Assembly (NCBI RefSeq): GCF_900105675.1 | Contig: NZ_LT629786.1 | Location: 3,844,001-3,908,000 of the forward strand | Length of the DNA stretch: 64,000 bases | Source of the DNA: Pseudomonas synxantha | GTDB taxonomy: Bacteria; Pseudomonadota; Gammaproteobacteria; Pseudomonadales; Pseudomonadaceae | Reading direction: 5' to 3' | Shown: in pieces, positions 43,172 through 52,136 of the stretch | How positions within the stretch are numbered: position 1 is the first letter of the stretch | How the letters are laid out: each line of letters starts with the position of its first letter | Notes under the pieces: model-generated | What the model was told of the DNA's origin: nothing | The model's input: only the letters and a program-made list of their open reading frames with translations | Database searches by the model: none | Position numbers and translations under genes: made by a program

Positions 43172-46100
43172 ATGACTATCGACCTGGATACCCAGCACCC
43201 CGATCGCTCACCCATTTCCGTTCAGCCCGCCTCTTTGCGCTCGGAAGGCTTCACCATTGCCCAACCCGACGACGCCATCTTGACGCCACAGTCCTTTCGC
43301 AATACTCCCTTCGCGGACTTGCCCCTGTACCTGCCCACCCTGAGCAATCCGGTGGTCGGCTTCGATGGTGGCTTTAACCGAGCGGCGCTGGAGGTCAGTG
43401 CCAAAGGCGTGACCTGTATCCTGCTGCCTTATCTTGGGCAGGTTGACAGGGACTTCATCGAGCTGAAGTTAAATGGTGTTCGCGTTGACTTTCATACCGT
43501 CACCGATGATGAGGCCCGCCAGGGCCTGCAAATTGTCCTGCATGTGGCCAGCGAACGCTTTATCCGTGAGGCCGGCAATACACTGCAGGCCTTTGTGACC
43601 CGCGTCGGTGGAAGCAGCGACCAAACCAAACCCTTCAATATCAAGGTCGATATCGAGTTCCCAGGTGGGCGTAACCCGGTGGCCAGCACCCCGCAAAACG
43701 AGAACCTGCCCAAGCCCGTATTTCCTCAGGATGTAATCGACTTCGGCGTCACGCCGGAAAACTCCATAAACCCCATCCCCGTATCCATCGGCTATTACCC
43801 GGTGAACACAAACCTCCCCAGGGTCAATCATCGCAAGGTGCGTGATGAAATTCGCCTGAGCCTCGGGGGAGTCGTTGTCAAACACCCAGTGACTGAATTC
43901 GAGGCGGCGGGCGAAGCCCCGATCATCATCAACGTCAACACCGGTACTTGGGATGATGTGGGTGACGGCGTGCACGTGTGCGAGTACGAAGTGGTGGACG
44001 AGGTCGGCAACCACTCCCGAGGATTTTCCCCACCCCAAGTCATCGAGGTACGACGCAACACGGGTGCAGAACCGCTTTTGCCGGCCCCTTACATCGCAGA
44101 ATCCATCGAGCGGCCAGGCCAAAACGATCTGCTCGATGCTGATGACCTTGACGGCAACGATGCAACCATTGTGGTTGAGGTGAACCGCCTGGGCTATGAA
44201 CTCGGTGACGTACTACGCCTGAAAGTCTCCGGGCGCACTGAAGGCAGCCAGTTGATTACCACCTTTTACGACCACCCTATTGACTCCACCACTCGCGCCC
44301 AGCGCATCCGCTGGCCCTACACCGATATCGTGCCGTTGATCGATGGGCGCGTCCAATTGACCTATCAACGGCTTCGCCTCAACGCATTACCACGCAACTC
44401 CCTCGACAGGTCGGTGGATATCGCCGGTACCCCCGTCGAGGCCGGCCTGGCGCCACCTATCGTGCTCGAGGCCGTAGGTGGAAACCTGCCCGCAGCCACC
44501 GACCCAGTGACGGTGTTCATCAGGGCCCTTACCGGCTACCCTGCCAACGCTCGCGTTTTGCTGGTGCTCAACGGCACCTACGCCAATGGTCGGTCCTACT
44601 ATGCCGAGCACACGGCCCGCGCCGGCCAGAACGATATAGTCCTAGAACTGCCCAACGGGCCCAATGGCGAAATCGCCCAGTTGGAAGGCGGCGCGCTCTC
44701 GCTGCACTACACCGTCAACGGCGGGCCACCGTCACGTCGGCTGAACCTGTACGTGGGAGCCCTGCGAGCCATCCTGCCAGCGCCCATCACACGCGAAGCA
44801 GTGCCACCGGACCATGTGTTCGACCCGGACAAGAACCGCGGCAACCTGAATGTCACGGTCAAGGCTCATCCCGCCTTCACCTTGGGCGCCACGGTGTACC
44901 TGTACGCCGAAGGCAGTGCCCCTGGCGGTAGCGCCCCGCGGATGGAATTCGAGATCGACGAAAACTGGCTCGGTGTCGACCTGCCCTTCGTGGTTGCTCG
45001 GCTCTACGTCACCGCCAACCTCAATGGCACCCAAAGTTTGTACTACACCGTGGTAAAACCGGGGCAGCGTGACATGCTTTCCGAGGCCCTGACGATCCGC
45101 GTCGGCGCGGCCCTCGACCTGCCCGTCCCCGAAGTGCTCGAAAGCACGCAGATCAAGCCGACCCTGAGCCGCCTGAACCCTGCGCATGTGCTGCAGTCGG
45201 GCGTGGTGACCGTGCGCGTACGTTATCGCCCGATGCTGCCAAGCGATGACATAAAGGTGCACATCATCGGCAAACCGGGACTCGGCACACCGGATATCGG
45301 CATCAAGCCTGGCATACCTGCGCCCGGTGGAGACTATGTCGATTTCACCGTGCCCAACGTGTTTGTGGGCGCCAACCTGGCGCAAAGTTGCCGGGTGTTC
45401 TTCGAGGTGATCCGTGACCACAAGCGTGAACCGTCCAGGGAACTGACGCTCGAGATCGAGGCGCTGGAGGCGCAGTATTGGGACTTGGTGAGCGTGCCCC
45501 AGGCCGAGGCCAATAGTGGGGTGATTGACGTCACCAAGGCACATGATGTTCGGATTGATGCCTGGCCATTTTTGCGCTACGACCCTGAGAACCCGCAAGC
45601 GGTGTGGATTGACGCCGAGGGCACAGTGAATCAAGTGTTGCGCAACGGTACCCCGCTGACGCCCGCCGAGTTTGCTGCCGAGCGCATCCTTACGCCTATT
45701 CCAGCCAGTTACCTTAGAAGACTCGCCGATGGCAGCCCGCTGGACCTCAAGGCGTATGTATCGCTGGATGGCGGCGGGCGGGCGACAGCGCAACCGTTGG
45801 TGCCTGCAAGTTACAGAATCAGGAAGCAACCGGGTGTTGTAGACAGCATCAACGTAGGCGGCGGCCCGGATCGCATCGTCATTAATGCAGAGGGGACCGT
45901 GGCTTATGTTGCCAACTACAATAGCGCCACGGTATCCGTGATTGATCTGACGACGTTCAGCCTTTCGGATACGATTGTTATGCCAGCTAACACTTACACA
46001 AATGGATTGGCGCTTCATCCGGATGGGTCACGACTGTATGTCAGTGGATACCACTCTAGCGAAATTCAAGTAATCGATACCAGCGACAATACAATCAGCA

Positions 46101-46711
46101 ACAAGATTACGGGCATTCACGTTTATGGATATGGCGGCTTCGCTTTTAACTTGGACGGTTCACGCCTTTACTATGGTGCTTATTATCAAGCCCGACTTCA
46201 GGTTATTGACACATCGAACGACACTCTAATTTACACAGGCTACGCCTATTACCCAGTAGACTTGGCGCTGGCGCCACAGGGCACACGCCTTTACTGCGCA
46301 GGGTTGGGTGCAATGGGTATTATCGACACGGCTACCAATACTCAGCTGTCGACACTTGCAGGTTTCAGTTATGCCTGGCGACTGGCATACAGCCCTTATG
46401 CGCAAAAAATCTATGTGACAGACCAAAGTGCGGCCAACGTGAAAATCGTCGACGCGCGCACCAACTTAATCAGCAACACCATACCCAACCTAACCGGCGC
46501 ATTCGGTATAGCCTTTCATCCCACACGCCGGCTGGCTTATGTAACGATGCGCACCTCCAACTCAGTGGCAATCATTGACATCGACAAAGAGGAAGTCATC
46601 AGAACCATGACGGGGTTCGTCTACCCAACAAGCATCGCCATTGCCCCCGATGGGTCATATGCGTTAGTCAGCAACTACAATGCCAATACGGTGTTTATCG
46701 TTCAACTTTGA
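43172..46711 (+). CDS. Giant Ig-like repeat protein with C-terminal YVTN beta-propeller
   Basis: 1179 residues, no signal peptide and no membrane helix. Start ATG 43172 has AGGA eight bases upstream; an earlier in-frame ATG at 43112 has none. Residues about 40-300 form an N-terminal module (PVVGFDGGFN, GQVDRDFIELKLNGVRVDFHTVT). About 300-790 holds four Ig-like repeats opening with LPAPYIAES, APPIVLEAV, LPAPITREA and LPVPEVLES. From about 880 comes a seven-bladed-type propeller of YVTN repeats (VAYVANYNSATVSVIDLTT, RLYVSGYHSSEIQVIDTS). AT content rises in the propeller part. Related to the two proteins at 49937-54167. No function recognised. Confidence 0.85.
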   Translation: MTIDLDTQHPDRSPISVQPASLRSEGFTIAQPDDAILTPQSFRNTPFADLPLYLPTLSNPVVGFDGGFNRAALEVSAKGVTCILLPYLGQVDRDFIELKLNGVRVDFHTVTDDEARQGLQIVLHVASERFIREAGNTLQAFVTRVGGSSDQTKPFNIKVDIEFPGGRNPVASTPQNENLPKPVFPQDVIDFGVTPENSINPIPVSIGYYPVNTNLPRVNHRKVRDEIRLSLGGVVVKHPVTEFEAAGEAPIIINVNTGTWDDVGDGVHVCEYEVVDEVGNHSRGFSPPQVIEVRRNTGAEPLLPAPYIAESIERPGQNDLLDADDLDGNDATIVVEVNRLGYELGDVLRLKVSGRTEGSQLITTFYDHPIDSTTRAQRIRWPYTDIVPLIDGRVQLTYQRLRLNALPRNSLDRSVDIAGTPVEAGLAPPIVLEAVGGNLPAATDPVTVFIRALTGYPANARVLLVLNGTYANGRSYYAEHTARAGQNDIVLELPNGPNGEIAQLEGGALSLHYTVNGGPPSRRLNLYVGALRAILPAPITREAVPPDHVFDPDKNRGNLNVTVKAHPAFTLGATVYLYAEGSAPGGSAPRMEFEIDENWLGVDLPFVVARLYVTANLNGTQSLYYTVVKPGQRDMLSEALTIRVGAALDLPVPEVLESTQIKPTLSRLNPAHVLQSGVVTVRVRYRPMLPSDDIKVHIIGKPGLGTPDIGIKPGIPAPGGDYVDFTVPNVFVGANLAQSCRVFFEVIRDHKREPSRELTLEIEALEAQYWDLVSVPQAEANSGVIDVTKAHDVRIDAWPFLRYDPENPQAVWIDAEGTVNQVLRNGTPLTPAEFAAERILTPIPASYLRRLADGSPLDLKAYVSLDGGGRATAQPLVPASYRIRKQPGVVDSINVGGGPDRIVINAEGTVAYVANYNSATVSVIDLTTFSLSDTIVMPANTYTNGLALHPDGSRLYVSGYHSSEIQVIDTSDNTISNKITGIHVYGYGGFAFNLDGSRLYYGAYYQARLQVIDTSNDTLIYTGYAYYPVDLALAPQGTRLYCAGLGAMGIIDTATNTQLSTLAGFSYAWRLAYSPYAQKIYVTDQSAANVKIVDARTNLISNTIPNLTGAFGIAFHPTRRLAYVTMRTSNSVAIIDIDKEEVIRTMTGFVYPTSIAIAPDGSYALVSNYNANTVFIVQL

Positions 46712-46739
46712 CGACCCAGGGCAACTTGAGCCAGAAGTA

Positions 46740-46783
46740 ACGCAAACAGGTTTATCTCTCCGATGAACCTGTTTGCGCTTTAT
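46740..46783 (+). terminator. Terminator after the giant repeat gene
   Basis: CGCAAACAGGTT pairs perfectly with AACCTGTTTGCG around a 13-base loop and is followed by CTTTATT. It lies 29 bases after the stop. The rest of 46712-47046 holds dyad copy B and sequence duplicated from the leader of the 43172 gene, with no credible gene. Confidence 0.75.
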
Positions 46784-46947
46784 TCGCTACTAATCAGCGC
46801 TTATTCGCATTTTCAGTGCTTGCAGCCAGCCCGGCAGAAGAGTTACGCGGCCGCATCGACTCGTAGGAAAGCGCGAATATATCTGCTCGACGCAAGTTTG
46901 GGGGCACCAATTCAGGCAGCCTCAGTGCACCATACCACTCGTCGGCA

Positions 46948-46963
46948 CTGTCCATTCTCACAG
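46948..46963 (+). promoter_or_regulatory. Shared 16-bp dyad, copy B
   Basis: CTGTCCATTCTCACAG, 83 bases before the remnant gene at 47047. The flanks also match copy A (CGTCGGCACTGT before, CTATTC after), so the whole leader of the 43172 gene was duplicated here. Confidence 0.55.
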
Positions 46964-47046
46964 CTATTCATCCGCCCTCCACCCTGCGTTCAATCCCTGA
47001 TGCTCCCTCCCGTCGCGGTGCCGCGTCCTACTACGAGGTCCTGATC

Positions 47047-47398
47047 ATGGAACACGCCCTGAGCAACCTCCCTCCTGTCTCGCAGCTAGCACCTTACATT
47101 GCCGGTTTGACCACGCCGGCGGTAGGGTTCTCCGATGGCGTGTACCAACAATTACTGGAGGGCCAACGGTAGCGCAGGCTTGATTTGCATCTTGCGCGCC
47201 TATGCAGGCCAGCTTGAAGGTGATTTCATTGAGCTGTTCTGCACCGATCTGCTGGTCCCGGTCGACTTCCACACCGTTACCGAACAGGAAGCGCGCGAGG
47301 AAAAACCAATCCCCCTGCACATATGTGCGTCCCGCCTGCCAGACGGTACGGTACGATTCCGTGTGTTTGGTGGTGTTTTAGCTCGCCCCCGGTGCGAA
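47047..47398 (+). pseudogene. Frameshifted, truncated fourth paralogue of the Ig-like family
   Basis: ATG 47047 opens MEHALSNLPPVSQLAPYIAG and LTTPAVGFSDGVYQQLLE, then stops at 47172. One extra G in GAGGG (47160-47162) breaks the frame. In the next frame it continues NGSAGLICILRAYAGQLEGD and FIELF ... VDFHTVTEQEARE. These parts align with the N-terminal module of the 43172 protein (SNPVVGFDGGF, GVTCILLPYLGQVDRDFIEL, VDFHTVTDDEAR). After about 115 residues homology ends (FGGVLARPR) at a terminator, so the long repeat part is missing. Confidence 0.75.
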
Positions 47399-47401
47399 CT
47401 C

Positions 47402-47441
47402 AATAAAAAGCCCCGGATCTTGCGATCCGGGGCTTTTTATT
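47402..47441. terminator. Bidirectional rho-independent terminator
   Basis: AATAAAAAGCCCCGGATC pairs with its complement around TTGC and ends in TTTTTATT. It lies between the fourth-copy remnant and the convergent autotransporter ending at 47466. Confidence 0.92.
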
Positions 47442-47465
47442 GAGCTACGTGAGACGTCCACATCC

Positions 47466-49754
47466 TTAAAAGTCGTAACGCAACCCCACATTCACCCCCC
47501 AAGGCTGGTCAATACTCTTGCCCATGCTACGTTCCACATCGGCATGCACCTTCCAATTCTTCGACACCGCCATGGCGATACCGGCCGCCATCTCAACCCG
47601 CGAACCCGACAGGTCGTTGTTGAAGCTGTTGCCATTGACGGACACCTTGTTGCTCTGGTTGAACTCATGGGCCACCGCCGTACGCAGGTACGGCTGCAAC
47701 ACGCTGCCGCTGTCCAACTGGATATCACGCCCGGCGGTCACACCCAGCTTACCCACCACCGAGGCCGTACGTGCGCCTTCGGCTTGCAGGCCGTTGTCCA
47801 GCTCATAGCTCTGGCGCTGGATGATCGCCGTGGCCAACTGGCCGTAAGGCTCGACGAAGTAACCGTCATCCAGCTTGATATTACGCCCCACTTCAGCCGA
47901 AGCCGTGACCGCATTTTGCGTGTAGTTGCCCTTGGCTTTCTTGCCGTCGCTCATGGCAACGTCTGACTCGTTGTGCAAGCGGTTGAACTTGAGAACACCG
48001 TCAAAGTACAAGCCGCTCTCTGCATCCAGCCAGGTTGCATAGCCACCCACGTAGTAGCTGTCGACGGTGGCCTTGCTGCCGCGGCTCAGGTCCAGGTCCG
48101 AGGTGCTGTGACCGGCCATGAAGCCCGCCAGCCATTGGCCATCACCGCCGGTCAACGGCACATCGGCACCCAGGGTGAAACCACGCTGGGTCTGGTTGTA
48201 CTGCATGCCTTTATCGCTGTTGTTCACTTCAAATTTGTTGCCATAGGCGCGGCTCCACAACCCGGTCGATTGACCATCGCTGTGGCGCAGCTCACCCATG
48301 CGGGTGCGCAGGTTGGTCATTTCACCGTACAACACACTCGGCGCCGCGTTGGCCAGGGCCAGCACGGAGTTGGTGCTCGGGCTGATCACCTTGCTGCCCG
48401 GATCGAGCAACCAATCCTTGCCTTCGTTGTCGTCGACCAGGCTGTAGGAGTATGTACCCACGTCCACCCGTTCACCCACCAGGCTGAACTTGGCGCCGCC
48501 GTCTTCGGTGTGCACGACATGCAAGCGATCTTCCGACAACGGGTCTGCACCGGTGCTGGCGATCAACAACTGATGGTCACCCGAGGACGTGCCGGTGACA
48601 TTCAGGAAGTCGCCGGTCAAGGTAGCGAAATCCGCGCTCATGACGAACGTGCCATTACCCGACAGGTTGTCCACGTCCAATTTGTAGAACGTGCCGGTGT
48701 CGCCGAACTTGACGTTACCGCCGGCCAGGAGCAGATCGCCCACATGCTGGTCGTCGACCATGACCCAGGTGGCGTCGCTGTTGATCGCCAGTGTGTCGAC
48801 GTTTTCCAGGCGGCCGGTGAGCACCGAGCCATTATTCAGGCCGACGCTGGCGCTGCCGCCGTTGTTGATGACATCACCCGTCAGAATTGCGTGGTCCAGG
48901 TTAAGATCCAACGCGCTGTCGGCACCCACCTGAATATTGCCAGCCAACTCGCTGAAGCGCACGCGCATGTTGGCCGAGCCGCCCTGGGTCAGCTCGAGCA
49001 TGTTACCGTTCTGACCCTGCAGGGACGAACCATTGGTCACGTCGATTTCAGCCGTGATCGGCCCCAGCACATTAATCGCGGGGCCATCGAGGCCCGTCAC
49101 ACGCGAACCGTCGAGTATCAGGTGAGGCGACTCAAGGGCAGTTGCACTTTCAAGGGACATCACAACGCCCGTGGTACCACCGGTAATTTCGCTGTCAGTG
49201 GCGATTGCGGCCCCTCCCAGGAGCCTCAACCCTTGCTGGCGTTGGCCCACCAGCACAGAGTTGTTCAACTCCAGAAGGCTATGGGACGTGACGTTGGCCC
49301 CATAGGTCGCTCCAGTGATTTCACTATTGTCGACTTGTGCGTAGGACCCCGTGGGCGTGCCCACCTGGCGAGCCACGTTCAAGCCGCCACTGGTGTGACT
49401 GGTAATGCGCGCGTCGGAAATAGTGGCGCTTGAATTGCTGAGCGCAATGGCCGCCTGGGAGCCATGGACAGAACTCACGTTGGCGCCTGTCAACGTCAAG
49501 GTCGACCCGCTCGTCGCACGTATTTCTTTAACGTTGGCGTTCTTGTGAACAGTAAGCGTCGCACCTTTTTGGGCCAGATAGTCGCTGGCTGCGGCCCCCG
49601 GGCGGACATCATATTTGCCGCTGCCCACCGTTCCGTCCACCACAATTGTCGACATTGCCTGTTGACTCAACAGGCATAACGGTGCGGCGGCTACGAGCTT
49701 GATGATCGATGATAAACGCGAATAACGAAAACGCTGGGAAGCAGGAGAAATCAT
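47466..49754 (-). CDS. Autotransporter (type Va secretion) with pertactin-like passenger
   Basis: 762 residues. A signal-like N-terminus (SIIKLVAAAPLCLLSQQAMS) precedes a passenger at about 35-480 rich in N, S, T and G with beta-helix repeats (GSTLTLTGANVSSVHGSQAA, SALDLNLDHAILTGDVINNG). The beta-barrel domain runs from about 490 to the end (GLWSRAYGNKFEVNNSDKGM ... GVNVGLRYDF) and ends in Phe, as needed for BAM insertion. It is a surface-exposed or released adhesin-like protein. No protease triad or GDSL motif was seen. It lies between paralogues of the Ig-like family but lacks their upstream dyad. Confidence 0.92.
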   Translation of the reverse strand: MISPASQRFRYSRLSSIIKLVAAAPLCLLSQQAMSTIVVDGTVGSGKYDVRPGAAASDYLAQKGATLTVHKNANVKEIRATSGSTLTLTGANVSSVHGSQAAIALSNSSATISDARITSHTSGGLNVARQVGTPTGSYAQVDNSEITGATYGANVTSHSLLELNNSVLVGQRQQGLRLLGGAAIATDSEITGGTTGVVMSLESATALESPHLILDGSRVTGLDGPAINVLGPITAEIDVTNGSSLQGQNGNMLELTQGGSANMRVRFSELAGNIQVGADSALDLNLDHAILTGDVINNGGSASVGLNNGSVLTGRLENVDTLAINSDATWVMVDDQHVGDLLLAGGNVKFGDTGTFYKLDVDNLSGNGTFVMSADFATLTGDFLNVTGTSSGDHQLLIASTGADPLSEDRLHVVHTEDGGAKFSLVGERVDVGTYSYSLVDDNEGKDWLLDPGSKVISPSTNSVLALANAAPSVLYGEMTNLRTRMGELRHSDGQSTGLWSRAYGNKFEVNNSDKGMQYNQTQRGFTLGADVPLTGGDGQWLAGFMAGHSTSDLDLSRGSKATVDSYYVGGYATWLDAESGLYFDGVLKFNRLHNESDVAMSDGKKAKGNYTQNAVTASAEVGRNIKLDDGYFVEPYGQLATAIIQRQSYELDNGLQAEGARTASVVGKLGVTAGRDIQLDSGSVLQPYLRTAVAHEFNQSNKVSVNGNSFNNDLSGSRVEMAAGIAMAVSKNWKVHADVERSMGKSIDQPWGVNVGLRYDF

Positions 49755-49887
49755 GTTGTGTAGCCTCAGAATTAAGTACCAGTTCGAACCCGGAACCCGT
49801 ATCGAAGAGGTTTCCGTTTTCCACGGTGCAGAGACTAATAACGTGAGTTCCCAAAGAGCGTAGGACTTTCCTTAAGGTACAAACTCA

Positions 49888-49923
49888 ATAAAAAACCCCA
49901 CCCTCTCAAGCGAGAGGGTGGGG
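49888..49923 (-). terminator. Terminator of the 49937-51874 gene
   Basis: CCCCACCCTCTC, loop AAGC, GAGAGGGTGGGG; on the minus strand it ends in a T run. It lies just after the stop of the 645-residue gene and so insulates the autotransporter gene from it. Confidence 0.88.
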
Positions 49924-49936
49924 CCCCGACAATCAA

Positions 49937-51874
49937 TCAAAGCGTACCTTTGACGCGCGACGCACCCGGAACACAATAGCCAGGAATGTTGCCTCCCGAA
50001 CCAACCAGATCCCAGGCTGCCCTCACCTCGTCGGACCTGCCCCGGTCTCCCGTGGAGGGGCGCAGAAGCCTCCAACGCACACCGACGATGCCTCGGCCAT
50101 TATTGCCTGTGACGTCTTGAAGCCAGACCTTCAAATCCAGCGGGACGGTCAAGCCAAGATTGACATGCTCACTGTTGAGCTCGAATTCAGAGGTCTCTAT
50201 GGGCGTACCGATAGGCGCGCCAGGAGCGTTGAACGCGTATCTGACAGCCTCGATGATCACTTTGTCGCCAACCAAGAGGAGCCCGGGATCCAGAATCTTG
50301 ACAGGCACACCTAGCCAAGGCTGCCGAGCACAGTTAATGGCATAGGTGAAGTTCGGGTTGCCTGTAATAACCGTGGCATTTTCAAAGGTCACAGGCGTCA
50401 GGCTACCGATGTTGAAGATATCCACGACAACATCTTGATTCGGAGAATGCTTATAGTTGATGGCATCCCGAATAATGCAGTGGGTTTCAATGGTGCCATT
50501 GCCCTTGGCATCGATAGTGGCCCACGGCACGGTAAAAGGCACCGGAAAATCGGCCGCTTCCGCCCCGGTTACCGGGTAAGTCCCAACGACATCCCCCCCA
50601 TAGACATAGTCAATGAAATCACCCACTTCCAGCCCCGGTGGTAGGGTGAAAGTGACGGTGGCATCGAAGTTGCGATCTTTCTCGGAGAGGCGGTTATCGG
50701 GTTTGGGGTCGGGGCCCCCACCGAGCAGAACGGGCTGTGCCAAGTTTGTGTCTACAGGGCCTTCACCAGGGTTTTGCCCACCGGGCTCACGCAGGTCGAC
50801 ATCCACTTGCACCACAGCTGCGTTGTAAGTGGGGCTGCCTTGGCGCTCAATCATGACTTTGATATCCGCCGTATAGAAATTCCCGCCTGCCGCAATAGCT
50901 GCAAAATGTGCAGGGATGTCAATTGGGAAAACGGGCATGCCAATAGATTGACGATAGATCTCAATAGTCCCCCATAACACGACCAGGGTGTCGTTCTGCA
51001 AATGGCCGGTCAAGCTTTCCAACTGCACCGTTGCGCCGTTACGGGCCTCTGCTTTATCAACCAATGGCGCTTCCAACACACTGACGGGACCAAACACGGG
51101 CGCTTCGTTCAGACTCACTTGTACGTAGTTTGGAATAGACAACGTAGTCGTGTTGCCAGACCGATCAGCCAGGTTATATCTCACGTCTATCGAACCTGAC
51201 CGCTCAAGAATCGTTGCAGTTGGAATATGACCAGTAATGTCGCCTGTCACCGGCACGTCATCCTCGATCGCAACGATATTACTTCCCACAAGTACTCGAT
51301 AAGTATCACCGCCACGCCGGTCTGCCGGCGTGGGAATGGTGAATTCCAAACCCGCTTTACCCACGAGAAAGGCTGGGGTCAGTTCGGTGCCGTAATCTTC
51401 TATCATGACCCTCGAAGGTTGACTGCCATAGTTAGGGTCCTGCGCATCTACGTAAACCCGATTGATGTTGTAATTAACGTCATTGTCGCTGAGGTTGAGC
51501 ACATGAACGCTAATGTCTTTGACACCGTTGGTTTGCAAGGCCGACTTGGGGCCCAAATCCACAATTACCGGATCAGGTAAAGTGACAGTTGCGTCGTAGG
51601 TCTCAATATGTACCGGCCGGCCATTCACAGAGACGGTGAGTATATCGAAGTCATTAAAAAAGCCGGTACGGTCCCACAGGTCAACCCTTAGACTGAGTCC
51701 GCTCAATTGAAGCGCCCTTGGCACCACATTCCGGTGGTTGTCGCCAGCAATGGCCGGCAATAAACCAGGGATCGTCGGAGCAGGTAAATATGTGGGATCG
51801 AGAACGGGTTCTTCCCACTCTTCCATGGGGCCTACAGGGTCTTGACTAACAGGTTTACTGGATGTGTTGGACAT
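49937..51874 (-). CDS. Ig-like repeat protein, 645 residues, no signal peptide
   Basis: 645 residues, soluble, acidic, all-beta by pattern, no signal peptide (start MSNTSSKPVSQDPVGPMEEW; GAGGAG eight bases upstream). Tandem Ig-like units of about 100-120 residues alternate strand pairs such as VDLWDRTGF, DILTVSVNGRPVHIETYDA and LQNDTLVVLWGTIEIYR. A Gly/Pro linker lies near 375-390. The C-terminus has INCARQPWLGVPVKILDPGLLLVGDKVIIEA, closely echoed in the 676-residue neighbour. Dyad copy C lies 165 bases upstream. I do not recognise the family or function. Confidence 0.82.
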   Translation of the reverse strand: MSNTSSKPVSQDPVGPMEEWEEPVLDPTYLPAPTIPGLLPAIAGDNHRNVVPRALQLSGLSLRVDLWDRTGFFNDFDILTVSVNGRPVHIETYDATVTLPDPVIVDLGPKSALQTNGVKDISVHVLNLSDNDVNYNINRVYVDAQDPNYGSQPSRVMIEDYGTELTPAFLVGKAGLEFTIPTPADRRGGDTYRVLVGSNIVAIEDDVPVTGDITGHIPTATILERSGSIDVRYNLADRSGNTTTLSIPNYVQVSLNEAPVFGPVSVLEAPLVDKAEARNGATVQLESLTGHLQNDTLVVLWGTIEIYRQSIGMPVFPIDIPAHFAAIAAGGNFYTADIKVMIERQGSPTYNAAVVQVDVDLREPGGQNPGEGPVDTNLAQPVLLGGGPDPKPDNRLSEKDRNFDATVTFTLPPGLEVGDFIDYVYGGDVVGTYPVTGAEAADFPVPFTVPWATIDAKGNGTIETHCIIRDAINYKHSPNQDVVVDIFNIGSLTPVTFENATVITGNPNFTYAINCARQPWLGVPVKILDPGLLLVGDKVIIEAVRYAFNAPGAPIGTPIETSEFELNSEHVNLGLTVPLDLKVWLQDVTGNNGRGIVGVRWRLLRPSTGDRGRSDEVRAAWDLVGSGGNIPGYCVPGASRVKGTL

Positions 51875-52038
51875 GATTCAAACTCCTCAAAAGAATAAGT
51901 ATCTGTCCGGGCATAAAACGACGGTAAGACTAAACACCCGGGTGTCATTTTCTAAACGTATGCCGACCCTGCAGAGGTCTGAATTGGCAAACCTGCTGGC
52001 GTCTCATTCATTTAATGGCATTTCCCTTTAACGCGTAA

Positions 52039-52054
52039 CTGTCAAACTTGACAG
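52039..52054 (-). promoter_or_regulatory. Shared 16-bp dyad, copy C
   Basis: On the minus strand CTGTCAAGTTTGACAG, flanked by GGTA before and TTACG after. It is the most symmetric copy (seven-base arms CTGTCAA/TTGACAG) and lies 165 bases before the start of the 645-residue gene. No gene is seen in 51875-52136. Confidence 0.6.
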
Positions 52055-52136
52055 TACCCCTTGCGGCTCGACTGTGATGCTCGCAACCACGAGCACCTCC
52101 TCCACTACAAGCACATTGCACCCTTCTCCACTACGC

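Noticed and set aside
46763..47044. 93-residue ORF before the fourth-copy remnant
   Set aside because: It covers duplicated leader sequence containing the dyad and begins inside a terminator; no protein character.
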